A stretch of 64,000 bases of DNA from Cyclobacteriaceae bacterium (GCA_016786585.1 JAEUUI010000007.1:372001-436000), one strand, 5' to 3'. Counted from the stretch's first letter, positions 38,973 through 49,309 are shown. Made by a program: numbers and translations. Notes: generated by a model not told the origin, from the sequence alone.

Positions 38973-41237
38973 TTACTTTTTGTTTCTGTCGCGATCCCAG
39001 TTTGTATTTTCCGCCCGTCCGAGTTTTCCGATCTCCAGGTCGCGAAGTGTTGCACCGCCTTCTATTTTGTATTGTGTAAAACCCCGCACCTTCTTCACTT
39101 CATCAACTGTTACCACGGACGATTTATTGCTCAGGTCGCTGCTGTTACGAATGTAGCTTAACACCGAAGCAATGTATTCATCTGTGTTGCCGGCCATAGC
39201 AGGCATCACATTTGGATACGTTTTACCATCTACCGGCCCTTGCAAGCCAAGCAACATTAATTGAATGAGGGCGATCTTATCGCCTGTTACGCGGGCCGAT
39301 CCAACCAATGGTGGTGCCGGCATCGGATTGCTTCCGATCAGAATTCCTTTGCCATCCGGGCCGTGACAAGTTGAGCAAAGCTGCTTGTAATTCACCGCGC
39401 CTTTCGAAACAAGGTCGCGTTCTTCCGGGCTCAGATTTTTTATCCGTGCCAGTTCTTCTTCGGTTTTGATTTTTGTCTCTTCGTATACTTTGTAAGAGAA
39501 CTGCATCAATTCATTATCCTGATTCGCGGTAAGCAAATCGTTCACAAGCTTTTGTGCCGCGGGCATTTTATTCGTGCGCAATGAAAGCATCAGTTGAATT
39601 TTAACATCTGCGCTTGCATCTTTTTGTAGCTTGGTCAATTCACTAATCATTTCTTCATCATTCTTATTGATGAAGGATTCGCTTGCCCACACGGCACTCC
39701 TGCGAACATTTGGATCGTTATCAGCAAAGGCTTTAAAGATCGTTGGCTTGTCGAGCGACTCAAGTCCTTCCAGTGTCCAAAGTGCATGAATTCGGGCTAA
39801 TGGATTTTTATCTTCCGCGACCATTTTTTTCAATTCCGGAGCGATCGATTTATCATTCCGAACAATGATCGTTTGCTGCGCCATGTCGCGCCACCAGCCA
39901 TTTGGATGTCCTAAATGCTTTACCAATTCAGCCGGTGTTTCATTTAACATATTCGGCTTAGTGGTGTCGCGCTTAAAGTTGTCGTGCACGATTCGATAAA
40001 TACGGCCCATGCCGCGAATTTTATCAAGCCCGAGTTCGGCAATCTTACCGGCTACGTAAGAACCCGGCTGCGTCCATTCACTTTCCTGGATGATGCCATG
40101 ATACATGTCGACAATATAAAAGCACCCATCCGGGCCGGTGTACGTATTCACCGGACGGAAATTCATATCCGCGGAAGCGAGCCATTCTTTTTCATGATAA
40201 GCTGGTTCGATTACAATCTTGCCATTTTTGTTGAGCACCTTTCCGCGCTTGATGACGCGTGCTACCGGTTCGGGAATAAAATAGTCGCCCACCATATCGT
40301 CCGGAAGGCGATCGCCCCGGAAAACAACCTGACCTGCACCGGATGTAAAATGAATGAGTGTGTTGTCATCGCGTCTCCCTTCTGGGCCGGTATTCGCATC
40401 AACATTGCCGATTACTGGCCACAGGTACGTGAAGTCTTCCGAATATTGGTCGCGAAGGTTTAATGAACCGTACGCAGGCATCTGCTGAATTTGTACTGCC
40501 GGCAATCCTGGTCCTGCTTCTGAAAAATAAAGCCGGCCATAGTTATCATTGGTCAAACCCCATTGGCCAAACATATGATCGACAAGTGTATCGATGATCA
40601 GCCTTCCGTTTTTGTACTTGTAGCGAAAGTTGTCGCGTGAAGGGTAAATCCAGTTATCGAGGTTCCAGAGAAATCCTCCGTTTTGATGTTCAAGATTCCG
40701 GGCATCAACGGCATTGTTTTCAAAAACTATTTTTTTCTGATCGGCAACGCCATCGTTATCGGTGTCTTTATAACTCCAGACGTGCTGAACGTTTGTAATG
40801 GTGATATAAACCTCATCGCCAACCGGCAACACGGTGCGCGGCAATACCAGGCTGTCGATAAAAATGCTTGACTTGTCCATCTTTCCGTCACCATCGGTGT
40901 CTTCCAGTCGCATCACCCGGCTCGTAGGCTCATATTCTTCCGTTCCGTTAGCATCCTTCATGTAGGTGTTCATCTGCACCACGTACAACCGGCCATTGCC
41001 GTCCCAGGCCATCGCTACTGGTTCCTGCACCATAGGTTCACTGGCAACAACTTCCGCATGATAGCCCGGAGGGAGCTGAAATTTTTTCACCGTTTCTTCG
41101 GGTGACAAGGGAGTTGGGTCTGGATTGGCTGTGATGAACTTACGCTCGAACCCATCTTCATTTTTTTGTTCAGGGGCTGAGCAGGCTGTGATCGCGGCCA
41201 GAAAGAAAAGGGATATATACTTTTGATTTACAGACAT
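38973..41237 (-). CDS. PVC-type membrane-bound dehydrogenase lipoprotein with c-type heme
   Basis: This 754-residue lipoprotein (signal ending AAITAC-SAPEQ) starts at ATG 41237; an in-frame upstream start at 41291 would add 18 residues. The N-terminal half is a soluble-glucose-dehydrogenase-like beta-propeller (PGYHAEVVASEPMVQEPVAM, AWDGNGRLYVVQMNTYM). HEAT-like helical repeats follow (about 480-580), then a C-terminal cytochrome c domain with CSTCHGPDGKG near residue 620 and the distal Met in NVMPAMAG. Such proteins oxidise sugars or alcohols and pass electrons to the respiratory chain. The following SUMF1-like and DUF1080 genes are 2 bp and one base away, forming one operon. Confidence 0.9.
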   Translation of the reverse strand: MSVNQKYISLFFLAAITACSAPEQKNEDGFERKFITANPDPTPLSPEETVKKFQLPPGYHAEVVASEPMVQEPVAMAWDGNGRLYVVQMNTYMKDANGTEEYEPTSRVMRLEDTDGDGKMDKSSIFIDSLVLPRTVLPVGDEVYITITNVQHVWSYKDTDNDGVADQKKIVFENNAVDARNLEHQNGGFLWNLDNWIYPSRDNFRYKYKNGRLIIDTLVDHMFGQWGLTNDNYGRLYFSEAGPGLPAVQIQQMPAYGSLNLRDQYSEDFTYLWPVIGNVDANTGPEGRRDDNTLIHFTSGAGQVVFRGDRLPDDMVGDYFIPEPVARVIKRGKVLNKNGKIVIEPAYHEKEWLASADMNFRPVNTYTGPDGCFYIVDMYHGIIQESEWTQPGSYVAGKIAELGLDKIRGMGRIYRIVHDNFKRDTTKPNMLNETPAELVKHLGHPNGWWRDMAQQTIIVRNDKSIAPELKKMVAEDKNPLARIHALWTLEGLESLDKPTIFKAFADNDPNVRRSAVWASESFINKNDEEMISELTKLQKDASADVKIQLMLSLRTNKMPAAQKLVNDLLTANQDNELMQFSYKVYEETKIKTEEELARIKNLSPEERDLVSKGAVNYKQLCSTCHGPDGKGILIGSNPMPAPPLVGSARVTGDKIALIQLMLLGLQGPVDGKTYPNVMPAMAGNTDEYIASVLSYIRNSSDLSNKSSVVTVDEVKKVRGFTQYKIEGGATLRDLEIGKLGRAENTNWDRDRNKK

Positions 41238-41396
41238 ATCGATGGGAAAGAAAACTATCACGCTAATGTGATTAAATATTTTTTCCCACACAATCCATTG
41301 TCCATAATCTGCTTACAGACTTTATGAACCGTTAATGTAGTTCCGGCTGAAACGCGAACGAAATTCGATACCTTGCAGCCTTTAAAATCCTAAACC

Positions 41397-42839
41397 ATGA
41401 AAAAACTCTCCGTGCTGCTTCTGGGCTTATTGTTTGTTTGCTTCGCATGCAAAGAAGAAGGTCGCCCCGAAGTGTTTTCCAAAATCAATTCTGAAGTTTC
41501 TCAAAATTCAAAAGCATATTCAACACTAAAGGAAGCCACATCTACGATTGGGCACCGCCTTACGGGATCGGAGAACGGAAAGAAGGCTGAGGAGTATACG
41601 TTCAACAAATTTAAGGAGTATGGATTTGAGGATGTGAAATTCCAGGAGTTTGAAACCAAAGCCTGGGCCCGCGGAACGATTAACGTAACAATCGATGGCG
41701 ACAGCGTGAAAGCGGTAACGCTGGGGCATGCTCCTGTTTCGGCTGACGTAACAGGTGAACTCGTGGATATGGGTAACGGTCTTGATGCCGACTATAAGGC
41801 AAAGCCGGGTGCAGCAAAGGACAAAATTGTTCTCATATATATAGGTTTACTGGAGGGAAGTCCGGAAGGCACCAAAAATCTGCACCGCAGTGAAAAGACA
41901 GCGATTGCCATTAACAATGGAGCAAAGGGCGTAATCATTTTCAATCAGGTTGATAAAGGTGTGTTGCTCACAGGAACCGCATCGGTTACGGGCGAGTTGA
42001 TTCCGATTCCCGCGATTTGCATTGCTAAGGAGAAGGGCTTCGAGCTTAAAGAAAAATTAAAAGGCGGCAAGAAAATTCAGGCTCACATAACAATGACGAA
42101 TCACAGCGATGTGATTAAGGCCCGCAATGTGGTGGCTACGCTGAAAGGTTCCGAGCTTCCGGAGGAAAAAATTATTATTGGCGGACACCTGGATTCGTGG
42201 GACCTTGCCACTGGTGCTATTGATAACGGTATTGGATCGTTTGCCGTGCTGGATATCGCGCGTGCATTCCAGGCGAACAAGCTTAAGCCTAAGCGCACGA
42301 TTCAGTTTGTGATGTTCATGGGCGAGGAGCAGGGCTTGCTCGGGTCGACCTACATGGTGGAAGAGGCTGTGAAAGACGGTTCGATTGAGAACATCAAGTA
42401 CATGTTTAATATTGATATGGGCGGAAATCCAATTGGTGTAAATGCTGGCGGCAAGCTGAACGACACTACGTTCTTCAAATCGATCGGTACGGATATTATG
42501 GCGATTGATACCATCTATAAAAACAAATTCAGTAACCGATCAGGTTTACACAGCGACCATCAGCCATTTATGCTCGAAGGTGTTCCGATTCTCAGTGTAA
42601 CCAGCAACCTTGATCGTTCGATCTATGGCTGCTATCATTCCGATTGTGACGATTTTAACCTTGTGAATGAAAGTCACATTCGTAATACAGCACGCTTCGG
42701 TACAATGATCTTATATGCACTTGCTAACGCGGATAAACTCCCGGCCGATAAAATGGACAGTGAAACAACAAAACAATTTATGATCGATAATGGTCTCGAA
42801 GAACCTCTCCGGATAGCCGGAGAATGGAAGTGGAAATAA
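41397..42839 (+). CDS. M28 family metallopeptidase, lipoprotein
   Basis: This 480-residue zinc aminopeptidase has a lipoprotein signal (MKKLSVLLLGLLFVCFAC). It has a PA-like inserted domain (about 110-215), and zinc ligands in IIIGGHLDSWDLATGAIDNG (His and bridging Asp), FMGEEQGLLGS (Glu-Glu), FNIDMGGNP (Asp) and CYHSDCDDFNL (His). It is a periplasmic or outer-membrane di-zinc exopeptidase. It is followed after 19 bp by a strong bidirectional terminator shared with the converging T9SS protein. Confidence 0.93.
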   Translation: MKKLSVLLLGLLFVCFACKEEGRPEVFSKINSEVSQNSKAYSTLKEATSTIGHRLTGSENGKKAEEYTFNKFKEYGFEDVKFQEFETKAWARGTINVTIDGDSVKAVTLGHAPVSADVTGELVDMGNGLDADYKAKPGAAKDKIVLIYIGLLEGSPEGTKNLHRSEKTAIAINNGAKGVIIFNQVDKGVLLTGTASVTGELIPIPAICIAKEKGFELKEKLKGGKKIQAHITMTNHSDVIKARNVVATLKGSELPEEKIIIGGHLDSWDLATGAIDNGIGSFAVLDIARAFQANKLKPKRTIQFVMFMGEEQGLLGSTYMVEEAVKDGSIENIKYMFNIDMGGNPIGVNAGGKLNDTTFFKSIGTDIMAIDTIYKNKFSNRSGLHSDHQPFMLEGVPILSVTSNLDRSIYGCYHSDCDDFNLVNESHIRNTARFGTMILYALANADKLPADKMDSETTKQFMIDNGLEEPLRIAGEWKWK

Positions 42840-42858
42840 TCGATCCTGATTTAACTAA

Positions 42859-42887
42859 AAAAATGTCCTGCTCGTCAGGACATTTTT
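42859..42887. terminator. Bidirectional intrinsic terminator
   Basis: A perfect 12-bp stem, AAAAATGTCCTG with CAGGACATTTTT around loop CTCGT, has A- and T-runs built into its foot so that it works in either direction. It separates the converging M28 peptidase and T9SS type B genes. Confidence 0.93.
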
Positions 42888-42905
42888 GTTTGTGTCTATT
42901 TGGTG

Positions 42906-45900
42906 TTAATCCCGCTTTAGCGACAAATAGCCTGTTTGTGTTTTACCTCCTGATAATTCGATCTTATAGTAATAAATACCGGATGGCAGTTCTTTGCCGT
43001 TCTTGTTCAGGCCTTTGAACGCGCGATCGTCATTATTATAATTATCGGTTTCAAACACGAGGTCGCCCCAACGGTTGAACACCGAGACGTGATTTTTTGC
43101 GAACAGCTCAATGTTGGCAATCCGAAGAATTTCATTTTTATCATCTCCATTCGGGGAGACGGCATTATAGATAACGATGTCGCCTTCCACCTCTATTGAC
43201 AAGACTTGTTGCGAACAAGCACTAAGCAGGTCGCACACTTCAATTGAAACACGATCTACACCGATGAAGATGACCGAGCCGTAGTCGAGGACTAATTCAG
43301 ACGAAGCATTGATGCTGGCTGCAGCACCCTGCTCGGATGTATTGTTAACTAATGCAAGCGTGCTTAAGTCCAGGTTGTTGTCCGGATCGCTAAGCAGGCT
43401 TAGCAACTCAACGGTTACAATTCCATTAACCGGTACACTTGCAGTGGTGGATGAAATTATCGGTGATTGATTGTTTGATTGAGTAACGGTAAAGTCAGAG
43501 GTGCTTGTTGCCGTGTTTCCGTCTACGGATACCGAAATTTTTCCGGTGGTCGCTCCGGCAGGCACTACAACAGTAATTGAGGTGGCCGAACTTGCCGAAA
43601 CTACTGCCGTTACTCCGTTGAACTGAACGATGTTGCTGGCAGGTGTGGTACTGAAATTAGTTCCGGTAATTATAACGGTTGTGCCCACGGGGCCGGAAGC
43701 AGGAGTGAAGCTGGTGATGGTTGGAACGGGAACTATTCCGCACACAGTCCCGGAAGGCGTATCTCCGGTGATTGTCCAACCCTTTGTTGCTGTTAGATTA
43801 GAGTGTGCCGCTACGGCATTCGTGCCGTATTGTCGTCCGGTGGCACCCAGTGATCTGCCTGAAGGCGTAGCCGGATTGGCACTCCAGCCGATTAATGTGG
43901 CGGAGTATTTATCGCAGTCCATGCCGCTGTTATTAAACATCGATCGAAGGTCAATTCCTGCACCCAACGTCCAGGCGCCAACATTCTGATTAAAGCCCGC
44001 GGCTCCATCAAACATACCAAACATAGTTGTTACAGCAGCGGTGTTCCATGCTCCTATGTTTTGGTTGAAGGCGGTTGCTCCCGAAAACATTTCACTCATC
44101 GTTGTAACAGCGCTTGTATTCCAGTTGCTAATGTTCTGATTGAAAGCAATTGCATTGTAGAACATGTATTCCATATCGGTAACCGCGGCCGTGTTCCATG
44201 TGCCGATGTTTTGATCAAAAGCGTTTGCCTGGTAAAACATACTGTACATGTTTGTAACGGCCGATGTATTCCATGCGCCAATGTTTTGATTGAAGATACT
44301 GGCCTGTTGGAACATGGCCGACATGTTCGTTACCTGCGATACGTTCCAGGAACCCATGTTGGCTGGTGAATTGAGGTTACTGCATCGCCTGAACATATTG
44401 GCCATACTGGTCACCCCCGATAGATTCGGCACATCGGCAGCGGTTACTTGCAGGTTAGTGCTTCCGTAAAATGCATCAGCCATGCTTGTCCAGGCTACGT
44501 TGCCCCATTGCTCGACTTGTGTAAGTCTGTTGCGGTCTGTTCCGTTGTTAATAATGATCCGCTGGAAATTGGCTGGCGCGATCAGCAACCGGATTGTTGA
44601 ATTAACAGGTAAGCCGGTGATGGTGAGCGTAGCACCAGACCATGAACCACTGCCCGATGCTGTTCCAGGAGAAATTTCCTGCCAGGTGTAGTTAGCGGTT
44701 CCGCTGGTGGCGCTGCCAAACGTGAGTTGTGTTGCGCCTGAACCCGCAGTCGCAAGGTTCCATTGTGTAACAAAATTATCCGTAACGATGAAGTCGGATG
44801 AGCTGTTTGCCGTTACACAATTTGTGACAACCGAAATTTTTCCCGTGGTCGCAACAGCAGGAACTGTTACTGTGATGCTTGTAGCCGTGCTGGCGGTAAC
44901 AACGGCTGCATTTGAATTAAACGTTACAGTGTTATCAGCAGGCGTAGTGCTAAACCCGGTTCCGGTAATGGTAATTGTATTACCAGCAACACCAACGGCT
45001 GGTGATACCGATGTTATACTTAGAGGTGCACGTACGATCTGATTTAGTTTTACAATAAAAGCATCGTCAGCACCTGCGCTAGTCTGGTTTACCGTGCATG
45101 CACCGGGGTCAAAGTCGGCCGTACCCTGAAACCAGCCCGATAGGTAAACATTGTCGGAGGCATCTGTTGAGATGCCATAACCCTGATCGTCAAGTGTGCC
45201 CCCCATCGAACCAGCCCAAACAAAATTCCCGTTGTTGTCGAACTTGGAGACAAAGATGTCATCATTAGCTCCCGAAGCTGTTAGGTTAAACGTGCCCGCG
45301 CCGGGATCGAAGTCAACCGTGTTAACAAAGAACCCCGTCAGGTAAACATCATTGTTTTTCCCGAGGCAAAGACTAAAACCTTCATCGTATCCTGTACCCC
45401 CGAAAGATTTTGCCCATACGAAATCTCCATCGGTCGACATTTTCATGAGGTACGCATCGTAGCCTCCTGCAGGCGTAAGGTTAAATGTTCCGGCACCGAA
45501 GTCGAAATCAGTCGTGCCGGAGTATCGGCCGCAACTGTATACGTTACCGGTTGCATCAACTACAATTTTACGGCCGTAGTAACCATCGGTGTAATACGTA
45601 GAGGTGCTGTTGACCATTGCTTTCGCCCAAACGAAATTTCCGTTGGCATCAAGCTTTGAATAGAATACATCCCAGCCGGTTGAGCCGCCCACAGAGGTCA
45701 GGTTAAACGTACTTGCACCCGGATCAAAGTCTACCGTGCCAAGAAAATAGCCCGTTGTGTAAATGTTACCTGAAGGATCAAGCGCGATACCATAGCCCCG
45801 GCTTTCGAGTACATTGCCAATATCTCTGGCCCAAATGAAATTGCCATTGTTATCAAGCTTCAAAATAAAGATGTCTTCCCAATCTGCCGTTAAAAAGAAA

Positions 45901-46538
45901 GTGCCTGCCCCCGGATCAAAATCTCTCGCTCCGCCCTGGTAATAAAATCGACCGACTACATGCACATTTCCGGTTCCGTCTACCAAAATACCGTAACCAT
46001 GATCGAACCACGTACCTCCGATGATTCCTTTTGCCCAAACGAAATTTCCGGATGCATCATACTTGGCGATGTAGATGTCGGTCTGGCCGGCAGAGGTCAT
46101 ATTGAATACACCCACGCCCGGATCAAAATCAGCGGTGCCGGCAAAACCACCGGTGATGTACACATTGCTGTTTGCATCTATGGCGATGGCCATTGGCGAA
46201 TCGCCTCCTGTTCCTCCGATTGATTTTGCCCAGATAAAATTCCCGTTGGGATCAAGTTTCGTTATGTAGATGTCTGAGCTTCCAGCCGAGGTAAGATTTG
46301 CAACACTCGCGCCCGGGTCAAAATCAACCGTACCGGTATAATAGCCTGTCGTATACACATTGCCGGCGGCATCAGCCACCATATCGCGGGAGCGATCAGC
46401 ACCTGTGCCTCCTGTTCGTTTGGCCCAATTCAGGATAGCGATTTCTTGCGCCAGGCATGTCGTTAAAGAAGCTGATAATACGATAACAGCAACAAGAAGA
46501 AGATTGAATCGCTTCGCTATGGTTTCGTTCATTTTCAT
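42906..46538 (-). CDS. Giant surface protein: SBBP repeats, TIG domains, DUF285 repeats, T9SS type B C-terminus
   Basis: This 1210-residue protein has a signal peptide (about 1-31). About nine SBBP-type beta-propeller repeats of about 50 residues follow, with the core FDPGxGxFNxTSxG and DIYIxKxDxxGNFxWAK, to residue 500. Then come a TIG/IPT domain (about 515-600), a block of DUF285 (BspA-like) repeats with MFYQANAFDQNIGTWNT (about 690-880), and a second TIG domain (about 930-1010). The end is a CHU_C / gliding-type B sorting domain (AVSPNGDDKNEILRIANIE to YYYKIELSGGKTQTGYLSL). It is exported by T9SS and held on the surface; ligand unknown. The neighbouring gene shares its C-terminus almost exactly. 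Confidence 0.92.
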   Translation of the reverse strand: MKMNETIAKRFNLLLVAVIVLSASLTTCLAQEIAILNWAKRTGGTGADRSRDMVADAAGNVYTTGYYTGTVDFDPGASVANLTSAGSSDIYITKLDPNGNFIWAKSIGGTGGDSPMAIAIDANSNVYITGGFAGTADFDPGVGVFNMTSAGQTDIYIAKYDASGNFVWAKGIIGGTWFDHGYGILVDGTGNVHVVGRFYYQGGARDFDPGAGTFFLTADWEDIFILKLDNNGNFIWARDIGNVLESRGYGIALDPSGNIYTTGYFLGTVDFDPGASTFNLTSVGGSTGWDVFYSKLDANGNFVWAKAMVNSTSTYYTDGYYGRKIVVDATGNVYSCGRYSGTTDFDFGAGTFNLTPAGGYDAYLMKMSTDGDFVWAKSFGGTGYDEGFSLCLGKNNDVYLTGFFVNTVDFDPGAGTFNLTASGANDDIFVSKFDNNGNFVWAGSMGGTLDDQGYGISTDASDNVYLSGWFQGTADFDPGACTVNQTSAGADDAFIVKLNQIVRAPLSITSVSPAVGVAGNTITITGTGFSTTPADNTVTFNSNAAVVTASTATSITVTVPAVATTGKISVVTNCVTANSSSDFIVTDNFVTQWNLATAGSGATQLTFGSATSGTANYTWQEISPGTASGSGSWSGATLTITGLPVNSTIRLLIAPANFQRIIINNGTDRNRLTQVEQWGNVAWTSMADAFYGSTNLQVTAADVPNLSGVTSMANMFRRCSNLNSPANMGSWNVSQVTNMSAMFQQASIFNQNIGAWNTSAVTNMYSMFYQANAFDQNIGTWNTAAVTDMEYMFYNAIAFNQNISNWNTSAVTTMSEMFSGATAFNQNIGAWNTAAVTTMFGMFDGAAGFNQNVGAWTLGAGIDLRSMFNNSGMDCDKYSATLIGWSANPATPSGRSLGATGRQYGTNAVAAHSNLTATKGWTITGDTPSGTVCGIVPVPTITSFTPASGPVGTTVIITGTNFSTTPASNIVQFNGVTAVVSASSATSITVVVPAGATTGKISVSVDGNTATSTSDFTVTQSNNQSPIISSTTASVPVNGIVTVELLSLLSDPDNNLDLSTLALVNNTSEQGAAASINASSELVLDYGSVIFIGVDRVSIEVCDLLSACSQQVLSIEVEGDIVIYNAVSPNGDDKNEILRIANIELFAKNHVSVFNRWGDLVFETDNYNNDDRAFKGLNKNGKELPSGIYYYKIELSGGKTQTGYLSLKRD

Positions 46539-46645
46539 AGTTGAACTGGCTTAAGAACATTGGTCAGTACATGCTCCCCCTGGGGATTTCTAAACTCAAT
46601 TTACAATCTCCGGAACTAATAACCCGAAAATTATGACGATATGAA

Positions 46646-49309
46646 TTAGCGTTTGAGACTGAGGTAACCTGTTTGCGTTTTACCACCCGACAATTCGATT
46701 TTGTAATAATAAATCCCGCCAGGCAATTCTTTGCCGTTCTTATTCAAACCTTTGAAGACCCGATCATCGTTGTTGTAATCGTCTGTTTCAAACACAAGGT
46801 CGCCCCAGCGGTTAAATACCGATACATGATTTTTTGAGAACAGTTCGATGTTTGCAATCCGCATAATTTCATTCTTACCATCACCGTTAGGCGAAATGGC
46901 ATTGAATACCCTGACGCTTCCGTCCAGTTCAATTGTCAACTGCTGTTCACTGCACGCGCCCTGCGTGTCGCATACGCGCAACGTGAGGATGTCGCTGCCG
47001 GTAAATGTTAAGCCGTTGTAATCCACAATCAGGTATTCGCCTTCAATATAAGCTAAGGCTCCGCTCTGGGGTTGATCGACTATTTCGGCAGTGTTTAGGT
47101 CAACGTTGTCGTCAATGTCTGTAATGATGTCCGGAAGATATACAGATATAATACTCTGAATCGGTGCTGAACGGAATACACTGGCGATTTCAGGTGCGCT
47201 GTTCGTTGAAAGCAATGGATACTCGGCATAATTGTATCGACTTACGGAACCTGTCGTGTATGAGAAGCTTCCACCCACATATAATTTGTTTGAAGAAACA
47301 GCAAGCGTGCGAATGGAGCCCTCGGATTCGCTTACGTCATCAAGTTCGGGTTGCATAGCGTTGGGCTCACCCGTGTTGATATCGATGCGAATAACACCCG
47401 GAAAAAAATAGCCAGCATAATAAACATCGCTTCCACTTACCAGCACACTTGAAACACCGCCCGTTGCATCGAAGTTGGGTGTCCAGTCGTCCAGGTCTCC
47501 GGTTACGCCATCAAGGCGACCAGGTTCGCTGCTGACAGTGTATACTTTACCGTCATGAACGGGGCCAATAGTCGTGGGGTTGATCGTTGGATTCCATGCC
47601 AGCAGTTCTGCGGTAGTCGCATCCCATGCAGCGAAATTACTCCTGCTTTCTCCATTGTCTGTAAAAGAGAACTCGCCTGACAGATAGAAAACATTGTTAT
47701 CAACCGCAATCGAATAAAGTTCGTCTCCATCTCCAAAAAACAACGGCACCGAAAGTGTCCAGGGTAGCACATCCCCGGTGGTAAGATCAACAGCTGCGAA
47801 TGCTTCCCGCCCGACTCCATTTACGGTAGAGAAGTTTCCTGCCAGGTACAACGCATTATCAGAGAAGGCCCAGTCAGCAATGTCTCCATCTATTTCAATG
47901 GGCCATCCGGGTAGGGCAGAGCCATCGGTTGAATTTAATGCACCAATGATAACGCCCGACACGCCATCGGAGATGATATACACTTCAGCTATGTAATACA
48001 CTGCATTATTTTGATAGTGAAGCTTGATATTATTAAGAAATGTGTTGGAGCCAAGATCGGGAAATTCGGGTCTCCAGGTTGTTCCTTCACCTGTTGTACC
48101 ATCCAATGCCACACAACCGTTGCTGTTGCTGATACCCGTAATGCCAAGATACTCGCCTCCTATAAGGATGTTTCCCCCCGAAGGTGTAATGGTATAGACG
48201 CTACCACCGATTGCTCTATCTTCCGTTGGTTCATTTGCCCCGGTAAGTTTGTTTAGCACAGCGAGGTAACCGGTTTCGGTAAAGTTGATGTTTAGAAAAT
48301 TACCACCTACGTAAAGCTTGCTACCATCAACAGCCAACGCAAAAACGTCTTTGCTATAATAAGCCGGGAAAGATGTGGTGAAAGCGGTAGCAGTTCCGGT
48401 AGTAATATCAACCGCGGCAAGTTGAGTTCTTGTTACTCCGGCAATTTGGCTGAAATCTCCTCCGAAGTATAGGGTGTTACCGTCCAGAGCCAACTCACTC
48501 ACATCATCATTTGGTCTTGGATTGAATGATGTTAGCGCACCCGTGGTCGTGTTCACAGCTGCAAAATTTGTACGCGTTGGACTTCCACCGCCAACGTTGG
48601 AGAAACTTCCCCCAAAGTAAATCGTTGATGCATCGGCTTCAATGTCGAACACATATCCGAAACCCGCGATAACATTGGGATTCCAGGATGTGGCGAGTGC
48701 CGTAACCGGATCGAGTGCAGCAATTTTTGAACGGGTTTGTCCACCAACAGTCGCAAAGCTGCCCCCCACATAAATAACACCCCCGGATGCTTTAATGCAA
48801 TAGATGTATCCGGAGGCCCCCGGATTCCAACTATTGAGCGTGTTGTTTGTCAAATCAATGGAGGCACCATAGCCCCTGGCGATACTGTTTACGGTTGAAA
48901 AATTTCCAATCACGTACAGCGTATTGCCAATTTTTTCCAAACCCTGAATAGGGTATCCGCCACCTTCAAATTCAAACGGAAGTGCTTCGGAAGTTTTATC
49001 AGATTTAATGTGAGTAACAGTTCCGTATGCAGAAACAAACCAGCCTCCGGCTCCGTCAGGAATGGAGTGTTCGATAGGTCCCTGAATTACCGGATAGCCA
49101 GGCACTTCAGCAAGTGTAGGTGTAAGCACAACTGCACGCGATTCAGACGCCTCCCCAAACCAGTTAAAGCCCCCGGCAATAAAAATTTTATTATCGCCAT
49201 ACGTTAAACTTTCAACCCGGTTATTGGGTATCCACGATGTTCCGGATGCTTGCTGCGCATATGCGGAAACAGAGGCGACTAAAAAAGCGATGGGTAAGAG
49301 GATTTTCAT
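46646..49309 (-). CDS. Large surface beta-propeller protein with T9SS type B C-terminus
   Basis: This 887-residue protein starts at ATG 49309 with signal MKILLPIAFLVASVSAYAQ. It has about ten propeller-like repeats of 50-60 residues with the core LYVGGxFxxVxGxxRxxxAAxDxxTGxxxxWNP (delta-60 / kelch-like) up to about residue 700, then a cadherin-like segment, then the CHU_C type B sorting domain (AISPNGDGKNEIMRIANIE to the end). The last 85 residues differ from those of the upstream-numbered neighbour by only a handful of substitutions. Surface-exposed; ligand unknown. It lies 70 bp from the TPM gene on the same strand. Confidence 0.9.
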   Translation of the reverse strand: MKILLPIAFLVASVSAYAQQASGTSWIPNNRVESLTYGDNKIFIAGGFNWFGEASESRAVVLTPTLAEVPGYPVIQGPIEHSIPDGAGGWFVSAYGTVTHIKSDKTSEALPFEFEGGGYPIQGLEKIGNTLYVIGNFSTVNSIARGYGASIDLTNNTLNSWNPGASGYIYCIKASGGVIYVGGSFATVGGQTRSKIAALDPVTALATSWNPNVIAGFGYVFDIEADASTIYFGGSFSNVGGGSPTRTNFAAVNTTTGALTSFNPRPNDDVSELALDGNTLYFGGDFSQIAGVTRTQLAAVDITTGTATAFTTSFPAYYSKDVFALAVDGSKLYVGGNFLNINFTETGYLAVLNKLTGANEPTEDRAIGGSVYTITPSGGNILIGGEYLGITGISNSNGCVALDGTTGEGTTWRPEFPDLGSNTFLNNIKLHYQNNAVYYIAEVYIISDGVSGVIIGALNSTDGSALPGWPIEIDGDIADWAFSDNALYLAGNFSTVNGVGREAFAAVDLTTGDVLPWTLSVPLFFGDGDELYSIAVDNNVFYLSGEFSFTDNGESRSNFAAWDATTAELLAWNPTINPTTIGPVHDGKVYTVSSEPGRLDGVTGDLDDWTPNFDATGGVSSVLVSGSDVYYAGYFFPGVIRIDINTGEPNAMQPELDDVSESEGSIRTLAVSSNKLYVGGSFSYTTGSVSRYNYAEYPLLSTNSAPEIASVFRSAPIQSIISVYLPDIITDIDDNVDLNTAEIVDQPQSGALAYIEGEYLIVDYNGLTFTGSDILTLRVCDTQGACSEQQLTIELDGSVRVFNAISPNGDGKNEIMRIANIELFSKNHVSVFNRWGDLVFETDDYNNDDRVFKGLNKNGKELPGGIYYYKIELSGGKTQTGYLSLKR

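Noticed and set aside
43630-43989. Plus-strand ORF inside the T9SS protein gene
   Set aside because: Antisense shadow of the TIG and DUF285 repeats.
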